A stretch of DNA of 64,000 nucleotides from Natronomonas aquatica (GTDB lineage: Archaea; Halobacteriota; Halobacteria; Halobacteriales; Haloarculaceae): contig NZ_JAHLKM010000001.1 of the NCBI RefSeq assembly GCF_024449025.1, positions 186,001-250,000 on the forward strand. The letters run 5' to 3'. This document shows, one piece after another, positions 8,569-16,466 of this stretch (its first letter is position 1; every line of letters starts with the position of its first letter). Position numbers and translations under genes: made by a program. Under the pieces are notes generated by a model that ran no database searches, was not told the DNA's origin, and saw only the letters and a list, made by a program, of their open reading frames with translations.

Positions 8569-9585
8569 ATGACCTACCTCACGAGACGGGACGCCCTCAA
8601 GGCGACAGCTGCGTCCGTAACCGTCTCTATGGCGGGATGTCTTGCGAGGGGCTCCGGACAGGACCTCTCGAGCGTCGAGGAGTGGCCGCCGGACCGGAAC
8701 GCGAGCGAGATCGAGCTGTGGACCTGGCAGCGGTACTGGGGCGATCAGGCGATGGGCTTCAAACACGCCGAGGACCTCGAGGGGTTCGACCGGATAGTCG
8801 TTCCCTCGTTCGAGCAGGAACGGCGGTTGCGGGACGGCGAAGCCCCCGACGTGGTCCATCTCTTCTCGCGACAGTTCGCGAACGCGATGGAGGAAGGGCT
8901 GCTCCAGCCGCTCCCGACCGACGTGATGCCGGTGTGGCCCCCGGAGGTTCCGCTTCGCGGACAGGAGCTATCGTTTTACGGTCAGGACGGCGATTTTTAC
9001 GGCTACCCGCAGGCGCCGGTAGCGATGTCGCTCGCGTACCACTTCGATGTGCTCTCGGAGGCGACCGACTGGTCGTTGCTCTGGGACGAAGCCCACGAGG
9101 GGCGCGTCTCGATGCCGGCCGATCCGGTGTTGCTCGGACAGATCGGCGCCCTCTACACCGGACAGGACCCCTTCGATCCCGAGGATCCGGATGCGGTCCG
9201 GGAGGCGCTGCTCGAACAGGAGCCAATCGTCGATAACTACTGGACACACTGGTTCGACGCCTGGACGAAGTTCGAACAGGGCGAACTCGACGTCGGCGTG
9301 TTGCCCCACCCGCGGATGTGTCTCTGTTCGCAGGACTACACGCCGATCCGGTACGGGAACCCCGGTGGACGCATCTACGCACAGAGTACGCTCGCAGTGC
9401 CGGCCGACGCCGCGAACCCGTATCTGGCCGCCGAGTTTCTCAACTGGTCCGCCAACCTCAAGGTCGGGACGGAGACGGGATGGTTCGCCGACGAGTGGGA
9501 CCTCTATTCGGATCGGCCGGTCTCGGGCGAAGCCCGCGAGACCTACCGGTCGGTCGCCGCCGACCTGGGAATCGAAGAAGCGTGA
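8569..9585 (+). CDS. Extracellular solute-binding lipoprotein (ABC type), orphan
   Basis: 338 residues. RRDALK (6-11), a hydrophobic stretch and the lipobox cysteine C24 show a Tat-exported lipoprotein. The rest has the architecture of family 1 extracellular solute-binding proteins: ELWTWQRYWG early, a DGDFYGYPQ loop, and a C-terminal region ending in a GWFADEWDLY stretch. No permease or ATPase gene lies nearby, unlike normal ABC operons. Its stop overlaps the GTG start of a DsbA-like lipoprotein by four bases (GTGA), so it is translationally coupled to thiol-redox genes. It may bind a ligand for signalling or for the adjacent membrane protein rather than for ABC uptake; this is speculation. 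Confidence 0.78.
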   Translation: MTYLTRRDALKATAASVTVSMAGCLARGSGQDLSSVEEWPPDRNASEIELWTWQRYWGDQAMGFKHAEDLEGFDRIVVPSFEQERRLRDGEAPDVVHLFSRQFANAMEEGLLQPLPTDVMPVWPPEVPLRGQELSFYGQDGDFYGYPQAPVAMSLAYHFDVLSEATDWSLLWDEAHEGRVSMPADPVLLGQIGALYTGQDPFDPEDPDAVREALLEQEPIVDNYWTHWFDAWTKFEQGELDVGVLPHPRMCLCSQDYTPIRYGNPGGRIYAQSTLAVPADAANPYLAAEFLNWSANLKVGTETGWFADEWDLYSDRPVSGEARETYRSVAADLGIEEA

Positions 9586-10280
9586 TCGGGCGACGAACGT
9601 TTGTGGCGTCGGCGCTGGCGGCCGGCACCGCGGTCGGTACCGCCGGCTGTCTCGGCGACGACGACGGCGGCGACGACGACGGCGGCGACGACGACGGCGG
9701 CAACGACGGCGCCGCGACGGCCGACCACCCCGCCCTCGACACGCCCGCGGAGCCGCCGCGTCTCGGGCCGCCGATCGAGGAGGCCGAGGGGATCGTCGTC
9801 GCTTTCGACGACCCCTCCTGCTCGTCGTGTGCGACGTTCGCGGCCGAGACGTTCCCGCAGTTGCGCGACGGTCCGGTCGAGGCCGGCCGGGTCACCTACC
9901 TGGCCCGCGCGGTCCCGTGGGTCGAACCCGCCTGGAGCCGGCTGGCGATAAACGCGCTGTATGCCGTCCACGAGGCCGAACCGTCGGCGTTCTGGCAACT
10001 GAAAAGCCGGTTCTACGAGGAACAGTCCGGACTGGACGAGGGGTCAATCAGAGAGTGGATCGCGACCGAGGCGGAATCGCTGCCGGTGGAACCGGAGTCG
10101 GTCCTGACGGCGGTCGACGAGGGACGGTACGACGACCGAATCGAGGCGACCGAATCGACCGCCGAGGACAGCGAGGTCTCGGTCGTCCCCTCGTTCGTCC
10201 TGTTCGAGGGCGGCGAGTACGTCACGCAGGTCGTCGGGCCACAGCCGTACGACGTCTTCGAGGGGGCGCTCGATCTATGA
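9582..10280 (+). CDS. DsbA-like thiol-disulfide oxidoreductase lipoprotein
   Basis: 232 residues from a GTG that overlaps the previous stop. RRTFVAS (4-10) and the lipobox C23 mark a Tat lipoprotein. An Asp/Gly repeat linker (about 25-45) is followed by a thioredoxin fold of the DsbA/Thioredoxin_4 type: C80-S-S-C83 in DDPSCSSC, a helical insertion, then SVVPSF near the C-terminus as the cis-proline loop and FEGGEYV as the last strand. It probably makes or exchanges disulfides in exported proteins. It overlaps a 20-codon ORF (ATGA), which in turn overlaps a CxxC membrane protein; the latter is a candidate redox partner. Confidence 0.85.
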   Translation: MIGRRTFVASALAAGTAVGTAGCLGDDDGGDDDGGDDDGGNDGAATADHPALDTPAEPPRLGPPIEEAEGIVVAFDDPSCSSCATFAAETFPQLRDGPVEAGRVTYLARAVPWVEPAWSRLAINALYAVHEAEPSAFWQLKSRFYEEQSGLDEGSIREWIATEAESLPVEPESVLTAVDEGRYDDRIEATESTAEDSEVSVVPSFVLFEGGEYVTQVVGPQPYDVFEGALDL

Positions 10281-10339
10281 GTTCCGGCAAAACGACCTTC
10301 GGAGGGCGGACACCGGCCCGACGGGAGGGTATCCGATGA
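10277..10339 (+). CDS. 20-codon ORF wedged between two ATGA overlaps
   Basis: Reads MSSGKTTFGGRTPARREGIR then stop. The ATG overlaps the stop of the DsbA-like gene (ATGA) and its TGA overlaps the ATG of the membrane-protein gene (ATGA). The product is basic and polar, unlike the acidic neighbours, and shows no domain. It may be a true small protein or simply a ribosome bridge that passes translation from the upstream to the downstream gene. Nothing in the sequence proves expression. Confidence 0.45.
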   Translation: MSSGKTTFGGRTPARREGIR

Positions 10340-10920
10340 ACGTCCGGCGTTCGATCGACCGGTGGATGCCGACCACGACGACCGACTGGTACCGGATCGC
10401 CGGGGAGATCCGAAGCGTCCTGTCGACGCCCGGCTCGCTTCTTTTCGCCCTCGCGGTCGCGGCGGTGTCGCTTGCGCTTTTCGTCCTCCCGGAGAACGCG
10501 CGGCTCGTACTCGATGTGGTGGTGTTCGGGAACGCCGACCTAGCGACCCGGCTTCGGGTGCTGTCGGCGCTTTTCCCCTTCGTCGGCGGGACGGTCGATC
10601 CGGCGACCGACACGCTACTCGTGCTTTTGGCCGGGCTGACCGGCGTGACAGTGAGTTCGATCGTGGGCCGTCTCAGACAGCGGGGGATCGGCGGGGAGGT
10701 CGGGACGGGCTCGCTCGGCGTCCTGCTGGTGACCGCCACCGGCGGGTGTGCGGCCTGCGGCTCGGTAGTACTCGCCGTGCTCGGCGTCGGGGCGGCCGGA
10801 ACGCTGGCGATCCTCCCGTTCGGCGGGCTCGAGATCCAGGTCCTGTCGATGCTTCTGTTGCTCGTTTCGCTCCACCGGCTGGCCGCCCCCGATCAGTGTC
10901 TCGTTCCGACGGGGGGATAG
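10336..10920 (+). CDS. Membrane protein with intramembrane CxxC, function unknown
   Basis: 194 residues with about five hydrophobic segments (about 33-51, 75-88, 93-110, 126-158 split in two, 166-182). C138-A-A-C141 lies in GGCAACG at the start of a hydrophobic helix; a third cysteine, C188, is near the C-terminus. I do not recognise a named family. The CxxC position in a membrane helix recalls thiol-transfer proteins such as DsbB/VKOR or CcdA in principle, but no other family mark is seen. As the last member of the overlapped set with a DsbA-like protein, it is a candidate re-oxidase or electron carrier for that protein. Confidence 0.72.
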   Translation: MNVRRSIDRWMPTTTTDWYRIAGEIRSVLSTPGSLLFALAVAAVSLALFVLPENARLVLDVVVFGNADLATRLRVLSALFPFVGGTVDPATDTLLVLLAGLTGVTVSSIVGRLRQRGIGGEVGTGSLGVLLVTATGGCAACGSVVLAVLGVGAAGTLAILPFGGLEIQVLSMLLLLVSLHRLAAPDQCLVPTGG

Positions 10921-10953
10921 CACCCTCGAGAACGGCAAGGGAAAAACCGTCGG

Positions 10954-12129
10954 CTACCGTTTGTCCATCGCCCGCGATTCCCAGTCCCGCTCGAAGAGGT
11001 TGATCGTGTGGACCCGATCCTCGGTGTACTCGTGTTCCTCGACGACGTCCATATTGAGTTCGATGCCGTAGCCGGGGCCCTCGGGCATCTGAACGAAGCC
11101 GTCCTCGACCTCGAGGGGATCGACGAGCAGGTCCTCGACCCAGTCGGCGTCGTAGGTCTGGAACATCTCCTGGATCCTGAAGTTCGGGATCGAGGTACAG
11201 AAGTGCGAGTAGATCGCGCCCGCGACCGGCCCCTGCGGGTTGTGCGGTGCGATGTCGACGTGGTCGGCCTCCGCGAGGCCGGCGATCTTCTTGCCCTCGG
11301 TGATCCCGCCGGTGTTCATCAGGTCGGGCTGGAGGATGTCGACGTCGGTCCGGGTGACCAGCTCGTAGAACTCGTGTTTGGTCATGTGGCGCTCGCCCGT
11401 GGCGACCGGGATGGGCGATTTGTCGGCCACTTCCCGCAGGCTGTTGATCGAGTCCGGCGGGCAGGGCTCCTCGAACCAGGTCGGATCGAACTCGTCGAGT
11501 TTCCGCGCGATGTCGACCGCCTGCCCGGCCGTAAAGCGGCCGTGACACTCGATGAGGAGATCGACGTCCGGGCCGACCGCCTCCCGGACCGCCCGGACGA
11601 TCTCGACGGAGTGGTTGACGTCCTTCTTCGGGACGGACTGCCAGGCCGTCCCGAAGGGATCGAACTTCATCGCGTCGTAGCCGTCGTCGACGACCTGTTC
11701 GGCGGCCTCCGCGAAGCCCTCGGGTTCGCCGCCGGTGTCCGTATACCAGCCGTTGGCGTACGCCCGGAGCTCGTCACCGTGGACGGACCCACCGAGCAGT
11801 TCGTAGACCGGCTTATCGAGCAGTTTCCCCTTGATGTCCCAGCAGGCGATGTCGATCGCCGAGCAGACGGTGGTGTTGACGACGTTCTTCGAGAACCACT
11901 CGTCGCGGTACATCTCCAGCCAGATCGCCTCGGTATCGAACGGATCCTTCCCGATGAAGAAATCCGACATCTCGTCGATCGCCGCGGCGATCGTCCGGGG
12001 TTTGTCGTGTGTCGTCGCCTCGGCGATACCCGTCACGCCCGCGTCCGTATGGAGGCGGACGAAGACCCACGGCTTCCAGGGATTGGCGACGAGGTACGTC
12101 TCTACGTCGGTGATTTGTACGTCCGACAT
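10954..12129 (-). CDS. Enolase-superfamily sugar-acid dehydratase (galactonate dehydratase-like)
   Basis: 391 residues. Metal ligands E194 (IECHG), E220 (FEEP) and E246 (TGERH), K155 in MKFDP, H196 and H296 in APHNPQGPV match the D-galactonate/gluconate dehydratase branch of the mandelate racemase group. That branch makes a 2-keto-3-deoxy acid. A minus-strand TTTAATTT box lies 23-30 nt upstream of the ATG, indicating a leaderless start. Converges on the CxxC membrane protein with 33 nt between stops. Residue pattern supports acid-sugar dehydration better than racemisation, but the actual substrate needs testing. Confidence 0.86.
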   Translation of the reverse strand: MSDVQITDVETYLVANPWKPWVFVRLHTDAGVTGIAEATTHDKPRTIAAAIDEMSDFFIGKDPFDTEAIWLEMYRDEWFSKNVVNTTVCSAIDIACWDIKGKLLDKPVYELLGGSVHGDELRAYANGWYTDTGGEPEGFAEAAEQVVDDGYDAMKFDPFGTAWQSVPKKDVNHSVEIVRAVREAVGPDVDLLIECHGRFTAGQAVDIARKLDEFDPTWFEEPCPPDSINSLREVADKSPIPVATGERHMTKHEFYELVTRTDVDILQPDLMNTGGITEGKKIAGLAEADHVDIAPHNPQGPVAGAIYSHFCTSIPNFRIQEMFQTYDADWVEDLLVDPLEVEDGFVQMPEGPGYGIELNMDVVEEHEYTEDRVHTINLFERDWESRAMDKR

Positions 12130-12151
12130 GGCTAGTCACCTCCCGACGGAG

Positions 12152-12159
12152 AAATTAAA
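12152..12159 (-). promoter_or_regulatory. TATA-like box for the galactonate-dehydratase-like gene
   Basis: TTTAATTT on the minus strand, 23-30 nt from the ATG. Confidence 0.45.
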
Positions 12160-12240
12160 GCCACCGATCCGTACCGGGAGTGACACCACATCTCAAGGCC
12201 GCTCGACGGAGGAACGGCTACCGAACTGCCCCGATCCGTG

Positions 12241-12630
12241 TCAGGCGTCGTCGTCGAAGGCGGGCCGGCCGTCGTCCTCGGTCGGCGGCGCGCCGACGAC
12301 GAGCCAGACGTGTTCGCCGTCGTCGGTGTCGTTGAGGATCTGGCGCGGCGTCTCCGGCGGTACCCGGACGGCGGTCCCCTCGGCGACGTCGCTGGTCTCC
12401 CCGTCAGCGCCGACTTTCATCCGGCCGGGACCCTCGAGAACGTAGTAGAACTCCTCCTGTTCGGTCTGTCGGTGAAAGCTCATCTCGTCGCCGGGCGAGA
12501 GAAACCACACCTTCGGGCGCATCTCCTCACAGCCGAGTTCCGAAACGAGATCGACGTGGGGCGTCCCCGAGACGCTGGACGGTTTCCGTTCGGCCTCCTC
12601 GACCGCGAGCATACTGTAGTCGTCGGACAT
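12241..12630 (-). CDS. Cupin-domain protein
   Basis: 129 residues forming one cupin barrel. The first motif is SFHRQTEQEEFYYVLEG (about 58-74), with the histidine and glutamates that usually bind metal. The second is around GTAVRVPPETPRQILN. The ATG at MSDDYS is preferred because a minus-strand TTTATTT box lies 24 nt upstream. Such small cupins may be isomerases, sensor-like proteins or oxygenases; in sugar-acid clusters they can be epimerases or regulators. Divergent from the next enolase-superfamily gene, whose start is about 95 nt away. Confidence 0.8.
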   Translation of the reverse strand: MSDDYSMLAVEEAERKPSSVSGTPHVDLVSELGCEEMRPKVWFLSPGDEMSFHRQTEQEEFYYVLEGPGRMKVGADGETSDVAEGTAVRVPPETPRQILNDTDDGEHVWLVVGAPPTEDDGRPAFDDDA

Positions 12631-12653
12631 GCGTACGAACAGTACCGACATCG

Positions 12654-12660
12654 AAATAAA
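12654..12660 (-). promoter_or_regulatory. TATA-like box for the cupin gene
   Basis: TTTATTT on the minus strand, 24 nt from the ATG. Confidence 0.4.
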
Positions 12661-12694
12661 TCCCGAGGCTGTCGACGCGTTCTCGAAGATTTCG

Positions 12695-12703
12695 TTTTAT
12701 ATA
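12695..12703 (+). promoter_or_regulatory. TATA box for the 12725-13900 gene
   Basis: TTTTATATA, a classic haloarchaeal box, 22-30 nt before the ATG; it implies a leaderless mRNA and decides the start over the upstream in-frame ATG at 12629. Confidence 0.6.
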
Positions 12704-12724
12704 CGTGGCCCGCATCGGCCCGGT

Positions 12725-13900
12725 ATGGGTCCGACGATCACCCGAATCGAGAGTACCGAATTCGCCTACCCGCTGGAGGACGTCGGCACCAGCGAGACGG
12801 GGTTCAACCTCGTCTACGAGCCGGGGGCGACCACCGATCGGAAGCTCTTTGCGCTCCGGATCGAGACCGACGCCGGCGTCACCGGCGAGTACGTCGGCGG
12901 GAACTCGCCGGCCGCGGCACAGCTGAACCTCCTCGGTGACTACCTGGTCGGCCGGGACGCGCTGGACAGAGAGCGCCACTGGAGCGAGATGAAGCGTGCG
13001 CTCCGCAAATACGACCGGATGGGTATCGGCCCCGTCGACATCGCGCTGTGGGATCTCGCGGGCAAACACCACGACGCGGCGATCCACGAGTTGCTCGGCA
13101 CCTACCGCGATCGGATCCCGGCGTACGCCTCGACGTATCACGGCGACGACAACGGCGGGCTCGACTCGGGGGAGGCGTTCGCCGACTTCGCCGAGGAGTG
13201 TCTCGAGATGGGCTACACCGGCTTTAAGATCCACGGCTGGGGCGGCAGCGACGAGGCCCGCGACATCGACCGGGAGGTCGAGACCGTCCACGCGGTCGGC
13301 GAGCGGGTCGGCGACGAGATGGACCTGATGCTCGATCCCGCCTGCGAGTACGAGACGTTCGGCGACGCGCTGACCGTCGGGAAGGCCTGCGACGAGCAGG
13401 ACTTCTACTGGTACGAGGACCCCTACCGCGACGGCGGGATCTCCCAGCACGGCCACAAACGTCTGGGCCAGCACCTCGAGACGCCGCTGTTACAGACCGA
13501 ACACGTCCGGGGGCTGGAACCCCACACCGACTTCGTCGCGAACGGGGCGACCGACTTCGTGCGCGCGGATCCCGAGTACGACGGCGGCATCACCGGCGCG
13601 ATCAAGATCGCCCGCGTCGCCGAAGGGTTCGGTCTGGACGTGGAGTACCACGCCCCGGGACCGGCCCAGCGGCACTGTGTGGCCGCGACCCGGAACACCA
13701 ACTACTACGAGTTGGCGCTCGTCCACCCGGAGTGTCCCAATCCCATCCCGCCGGTGTACGAGGGCGACTACTCGGATTACATCGACACGATCGACGACGA
13801 CGGGTGCATCGAGGTGCCGGACGGCCCCGGCCTCGGCGTCGAGTACGACTGGGATTACATCGAGTCGAACGCGACGGGCAGCGTCCACACCTACGAGTGA
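12725..13900 (+). CDS. Enolase-superfamily sugar-acid enzyme
   Basis: 391 residues. Barrel residues include K168-I-H170 in FKIHGWG, D204 (MLDPAC), E231 (YED), E259 (TEH) and H309 (EYHA). This set is typical of acid-sugar dehydratases of the mandelate racemase group. The N-terminal capping domain precedes it. It differs clearly from the two other superfamily members at 7238 and 10954, so the three are not recent duplicates and probably act on different substrates or stereoisomers. Start fixed by a TATA box at leaderless spacing. Followed by a hydroxyacid dehydrogenase on the same strand. Confidence 0.86.
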   Translation: MGPTITRIESTEFAYPLEDVGTSETGFNLVYEPGATTDRKLFALRIETDAGVTGEYVGGNSPAAAQLNLLGDYLVGRDALDRERHWSEMKRALRKYDRMGIGPVDIALWDLAGKHHDAAIHELLGTYRDRIPAYASTYHGDDNGGLDSGEAFADFAEECLEMGYTGFKIHGWGGSDEARDIDREVETVHAVGERVGDEMDLMLDPACEYETFGDALTVGKACDEQDFYWYEDPYRDGGISQHGHKRLGQHLETPLLQTEHVRGLEPHTDFVANGATDFVRADPEYDGGITGAIKIARVAEGFGLDVEYHAPGPAQRHCVAATRNTNYYELALVHPECPNPIPPVYEGDYSDYIDTIDDDGCIEVPDGPGLGVEYDWDYIESNATGSVHTYE

Positions 13901-13966
13901 CCGGTCGGCAGCGGTCGATCGAACGCGACGGCTGATCGCCGCGGGACGAGACCCGACTACACAACC

Positions 13967-13972
13967 TTTTTT
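13967..13972 (+). promoter_or_regulatory. T6 element before the hydroxyacid dehydrogenase
   Basis: CCTTTTTTGG ends 26 nt before the ATG at 13999 and 72 nt after the previous stop. It could serve both as the upstream gene's terminator and as the core promoter element. Same arrangement at 24396 and 52039. Confidence 0.35.
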
Positions 13973-13998
13973 GGACGCTCAATCGAACCTACACACCG

Positions 13999-14970
13999 AT
14001 GGAAAAAACGATACTGGTAACGGACCAAATATACGGAGAACTCGACATCGAACGCGAGATAACGTCCGAGGCGGGGATCGAACTGGTCGAACGGCAGCTC
14101 GAATCGGCCGAGGCGGTCAGCGAGGCCATCGAGGAGACCGGCGCCGACGCCCTCGCGTTGACCTTCGCGGATATCTCGCGGTCGGTCCTGGAGCGGGCCG
14201 ACGGCCTCGAAGCGGTCGGTCGGTACGGTATCGGGGTCGACACCATCGACGTTCCGGCGGCGACGGAGAACGGGACGGTCGTGTTGAACGTTCCGGACTA
14301 CGCAATCGACGAGGTGTCGACCCACGCGTTCGCGTTGCTTTTGGCGTGTGTTCGCTCGGTCACGGCCTACGACAGGGACATAAAGGAGGGTGGCTGGGAT
14401 TGGGAGATCGGCGCGCCGATCCCCCGGCTCTCCGAGAGCACGCTCGGGCTGGCCGGCTTCGGGAAGATCCCCCGCCGGGTCGCCGAGAAGGCTGCCGGGT
14501 TCGGCCTCGAGGTGCTCGCCCAGGACCCCTACATCGACGCCGATGAGATGGAAGCACAGGGCGTCGAGAAGGTCGGTTTCGGGGAGCTGCTCGATCGATC
14601 CGACTTCGTCTCGGTCCATACCCCGCTCACCGAAGAGACCGAAGGGATGTTCGGCTCGTCCGAGTTCGAACGGATGAAAGACTCCGCGATCCTCGTCAAT
14701 ACCTCTCGGGGAGCGGTCGTCGACGTGCCGGCGCTGAACGCGGCCCTAGAGGCCGGCGAGATCGCCGGGGCCGGCCTCGACGTGCTCCCGGAGGAGCCGC
14801 CGGCCGACGACGAGCCGATCGTCGATCGGGAGGACGTTATCATGACACCCCACGCGGCGTGGTACTCGGAGCCGTCGATAGTCGAACTCCGGAAGACCCT
14901 CTTTTCTGACCTGGTCGGGATCCTCCAGGGGGAGGAACCGACGAACCCGGTCAACCCGGACGTCCTGTAG
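13999..14970 (+). CDS. D-2-hydroxyacid dehydrogenase (CtBP/SerA-like)
   Basis: 323 residues. Catalytic triad R237 (NTSRGAVVD), E266 (DVLPEEPP) and H285 (TPHAAW) is complete. The cofactor loop reads G153-F-G155-K-I-P158, so the usual third glycine of GxGxxG is proline. D177 after the second strand predicts preference for NAD over NADP. The family interconverts 2-keto and D-2-hydroxy acids. The left-edge fragment at 1-111 looks like a relative. Position between an acid-sugar dehydratase and an aldolase suggests reduction or oxidation of a short hydroxy or keto acid; substrate not known. Confidence 0.88.
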   Translation: MEKTILVTDQIYGELDIEREITSEAGIELVERQLESAEAVSEAIEETGADALALTFADISRSVLERADGLEAVGRYGIGVDTIDVPAATENGTVVLNVPDYAIDEVSTHAFALLLACVRSVTAYDRDIKEGGWDWEIGAPIPRLSESTLGLAGFGKIPRRVAEKAAGFGLEVLAQDPYIDADEMEAQGVEKVGFGELLDRSDFVSVHTPLTEETEGMFGSSEFERMKDSAILVNTSRGAVVDVPALNAALEAGEIAGAGLDVLPEEPPADDEPIVDREDVIMTPHAAWYSEPSIVELRKTLFSDLVGILQGEEPTNPVNPDVL

Positions 14971-15011
14971 ACGTCGTAAAAGTAATTTACCTCCGTCACG
15001 CCGGGGTAAGT

Positions 15012-15455
15012 ATGGACAGATATCTAGTCGTCGCGGACGACTCGGACGCGGCACGGGAACTCGGCTCCCACGCCGTCGAACTCGCCGAAGCGTTCGGTAT
15101 CGAACTCGTCTTCGCACGCTTCGTCGATCGGGACAACTATCAGACACGGCTGCAGGAAGCGGCGAGCCTCGGGCGAAACATCGAATCGATCGAGGCGGCC
15201 GAACGACACGCCGAAGAGATCGCCGAGGAGTTCGCCGCCGAGGTGGTCGGCGACCGCGACGTCTCGTACCGATCGGCCGGCATCGTCGACGCGATGCCGG
15301 AAGTGATCTCGGAGTTCGCCCACGAGGAGGAGTGCGATCAGGTGTTTATCGCCGGCAAGCAACGCTCGCCGACGGGGAAGGCGATCTTCGGGGACCGCGC
15401 ACAGCACGTGATACTCAACTTCGACGGGTTCGTGACGGTGAACAAAACGGACTGA
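15012..15455 (+). CDS. Universal stress protein, UspA family
   Basis: 147 residues, one Usp domain. YLVVADDSDAARELG at the start is the first strand with the conserved aspartate, and the C-terminal region has IAGKQRSPTGKAIFGDRAQHVILN, which fits the G-2x-G-9x-G-S/T-like ATP-binding loop in relaxed form. Lies about 40 nt after the hydroxyacid dehydrogenase and 80 nt before an aldolase on the same strand, so it may be part of the sugar-acid transcript. Its role in this context is unclear; many haloarchaea place Usp proteins next to transport and catabolic genes. Confidence 0.83.
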   Translation: MDRYLVVADDSDAARELGSHAVELAEAFGIELVFARFVDRDNYQTRLQEAASLGRNIESIEAAERHAEEIAEEFAAEVVGDRDVSYRSAGIVDAMPEVISEFAHEEECDQVFIAGKQRSPTGKAIFGDRAQHVILNFDGFVTVNKTD

Positions 15456-15507
15456 CCGCCCCCGAGGTCGGGACGGGACGCGGCGCTCGTCGGGGCCGGA
15501 CGCAACG

Positions 15508-15515
15508 TTTATTTT
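15508..15515 (+). promoter_or_regulatory. TATA-like box for the second aldolase gene
   Basis: TTTATTTT, 23-30 nt before the ATG at 15538; leaderless spacing. Confidence 0.5.
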
Positions 15516-15537
15516 CTCGGGTTCGGATACCACGACG

Positions 15538-16296
15538 ATGGAATCGAACACGCTTCGACAGCGACTGCAGGACGGCGAAACGACGATCGGAACTTTCCAG
15601 ATCATCGACTCCCCGATGGTCGCGGAAATCGCCGGGATCGCGGGGATGGACTTCGTGATCATCGACCAGGAACACGGGCCGCTGACGGCCGAAACGTCGC
15701 TTTCGCTGTGTGCCGCCGCCGAACGGGGTGGCGCCAGCCCGATCGTACGCGTCCGAAAGAGCAGCGAACCTGAGATCCAGCGCGCGCTCGATATCGGCGC
15801 GGGCGGCGTCCAGATCCCCCAGATCGAAACGCGGGCCGACGCGGAGGACGCGGCGGCGGCGGCGCGGTTTGATCCGATCGGCGAGCGGGGGCTCTCGCGG
15901 TACGTTCGGGCCGGCGACTACGTCGGCGGCGACGACTACACCGACCGCCAAAACGAGGAGACGACGGTGATCGTCCACATCGAGGGTGAGGAGGGCGTCG
16001 AGAACGTCGGGGAGATCGCTGACGTCGAGGGGATCGACGTGCTGTTTCTCGGCCCGTATGACCTCTCACAGTCGCTCGGGATCCCGGGACAGGTCCGGGA
16101 CCCCCGCGTCGAAGCGAAGATGGAGGAGGTCTGTGAACGCGTCGAGGGGACGGACACGATCGTGGGGACGTACGCGGATACGCCGGAGATGGCCGAACAG
16201 TGGATCCGCGCCGGCGCCCAGTACGTCGCCCTCTACGTCGACTGTGCGATCCTCCACGACGCGATGGGCGATCTCGTCGACGCCGTCGATCCGTGA
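15538..16296 (+). CDS. HpcH/HpaI family aldolase
   Basis: 252 residues. D43-Q-E-H46 in the first loop, R71 in VRVR, VQIPQIETRADA at 91-102, metal ligand E149 in VHIEG and D175 in GPYDLSQSLG give all marks of metal-dependent 2-keto-3-deoxy acid aldolases, and the last motif is closer to the family norm than in the paralog at 190-963. Products would be pyruvate and a small aldehyde. A TATA-like box at leaderless spacing fixes the start. It converges on the UxaA operon (stop to stop 170 nt), whose dehydratase activity could supply the aldolase substrate. Confidence 0.88.
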   Translation: MESNTLRQRLQDGETTIGTFQIIDSPMVAEIAGIAGMDFVIIDQEHGPLTAETSLSLCAAAERGGASPIVRVRKSSEPEIQRALDIGAGGVQIPQIETRADAEDAAAAARFDPIGERGLSRYVRAGDYVGGDDYTDRQNEETTVIVHIEGEEGVENVGEIADVEGIDVLFLGPYDLSQSLGIPGQVRDPRVEAKMEEVCERVEGTDTIVGTYADTPEMAEQWIRAGAQYVALYVDCAILHDAMGDLVDAVDP

Positions 16297-16466
16297 GCCG
16301 GTGGGGACCCGACCGAACGGGAACCGGGACGATCGATACCGGGGCGTCCGCCTGTAACGACGCCTCGAAGGAATTTTCTGTTCACACACTGGGGCCTCAG
16401 TCGAGCCGCCGGTCGAAAGCATAAGCGGGAAGCGAAAAACGAAAACCGAGCGTCCTCGCGACCGGA

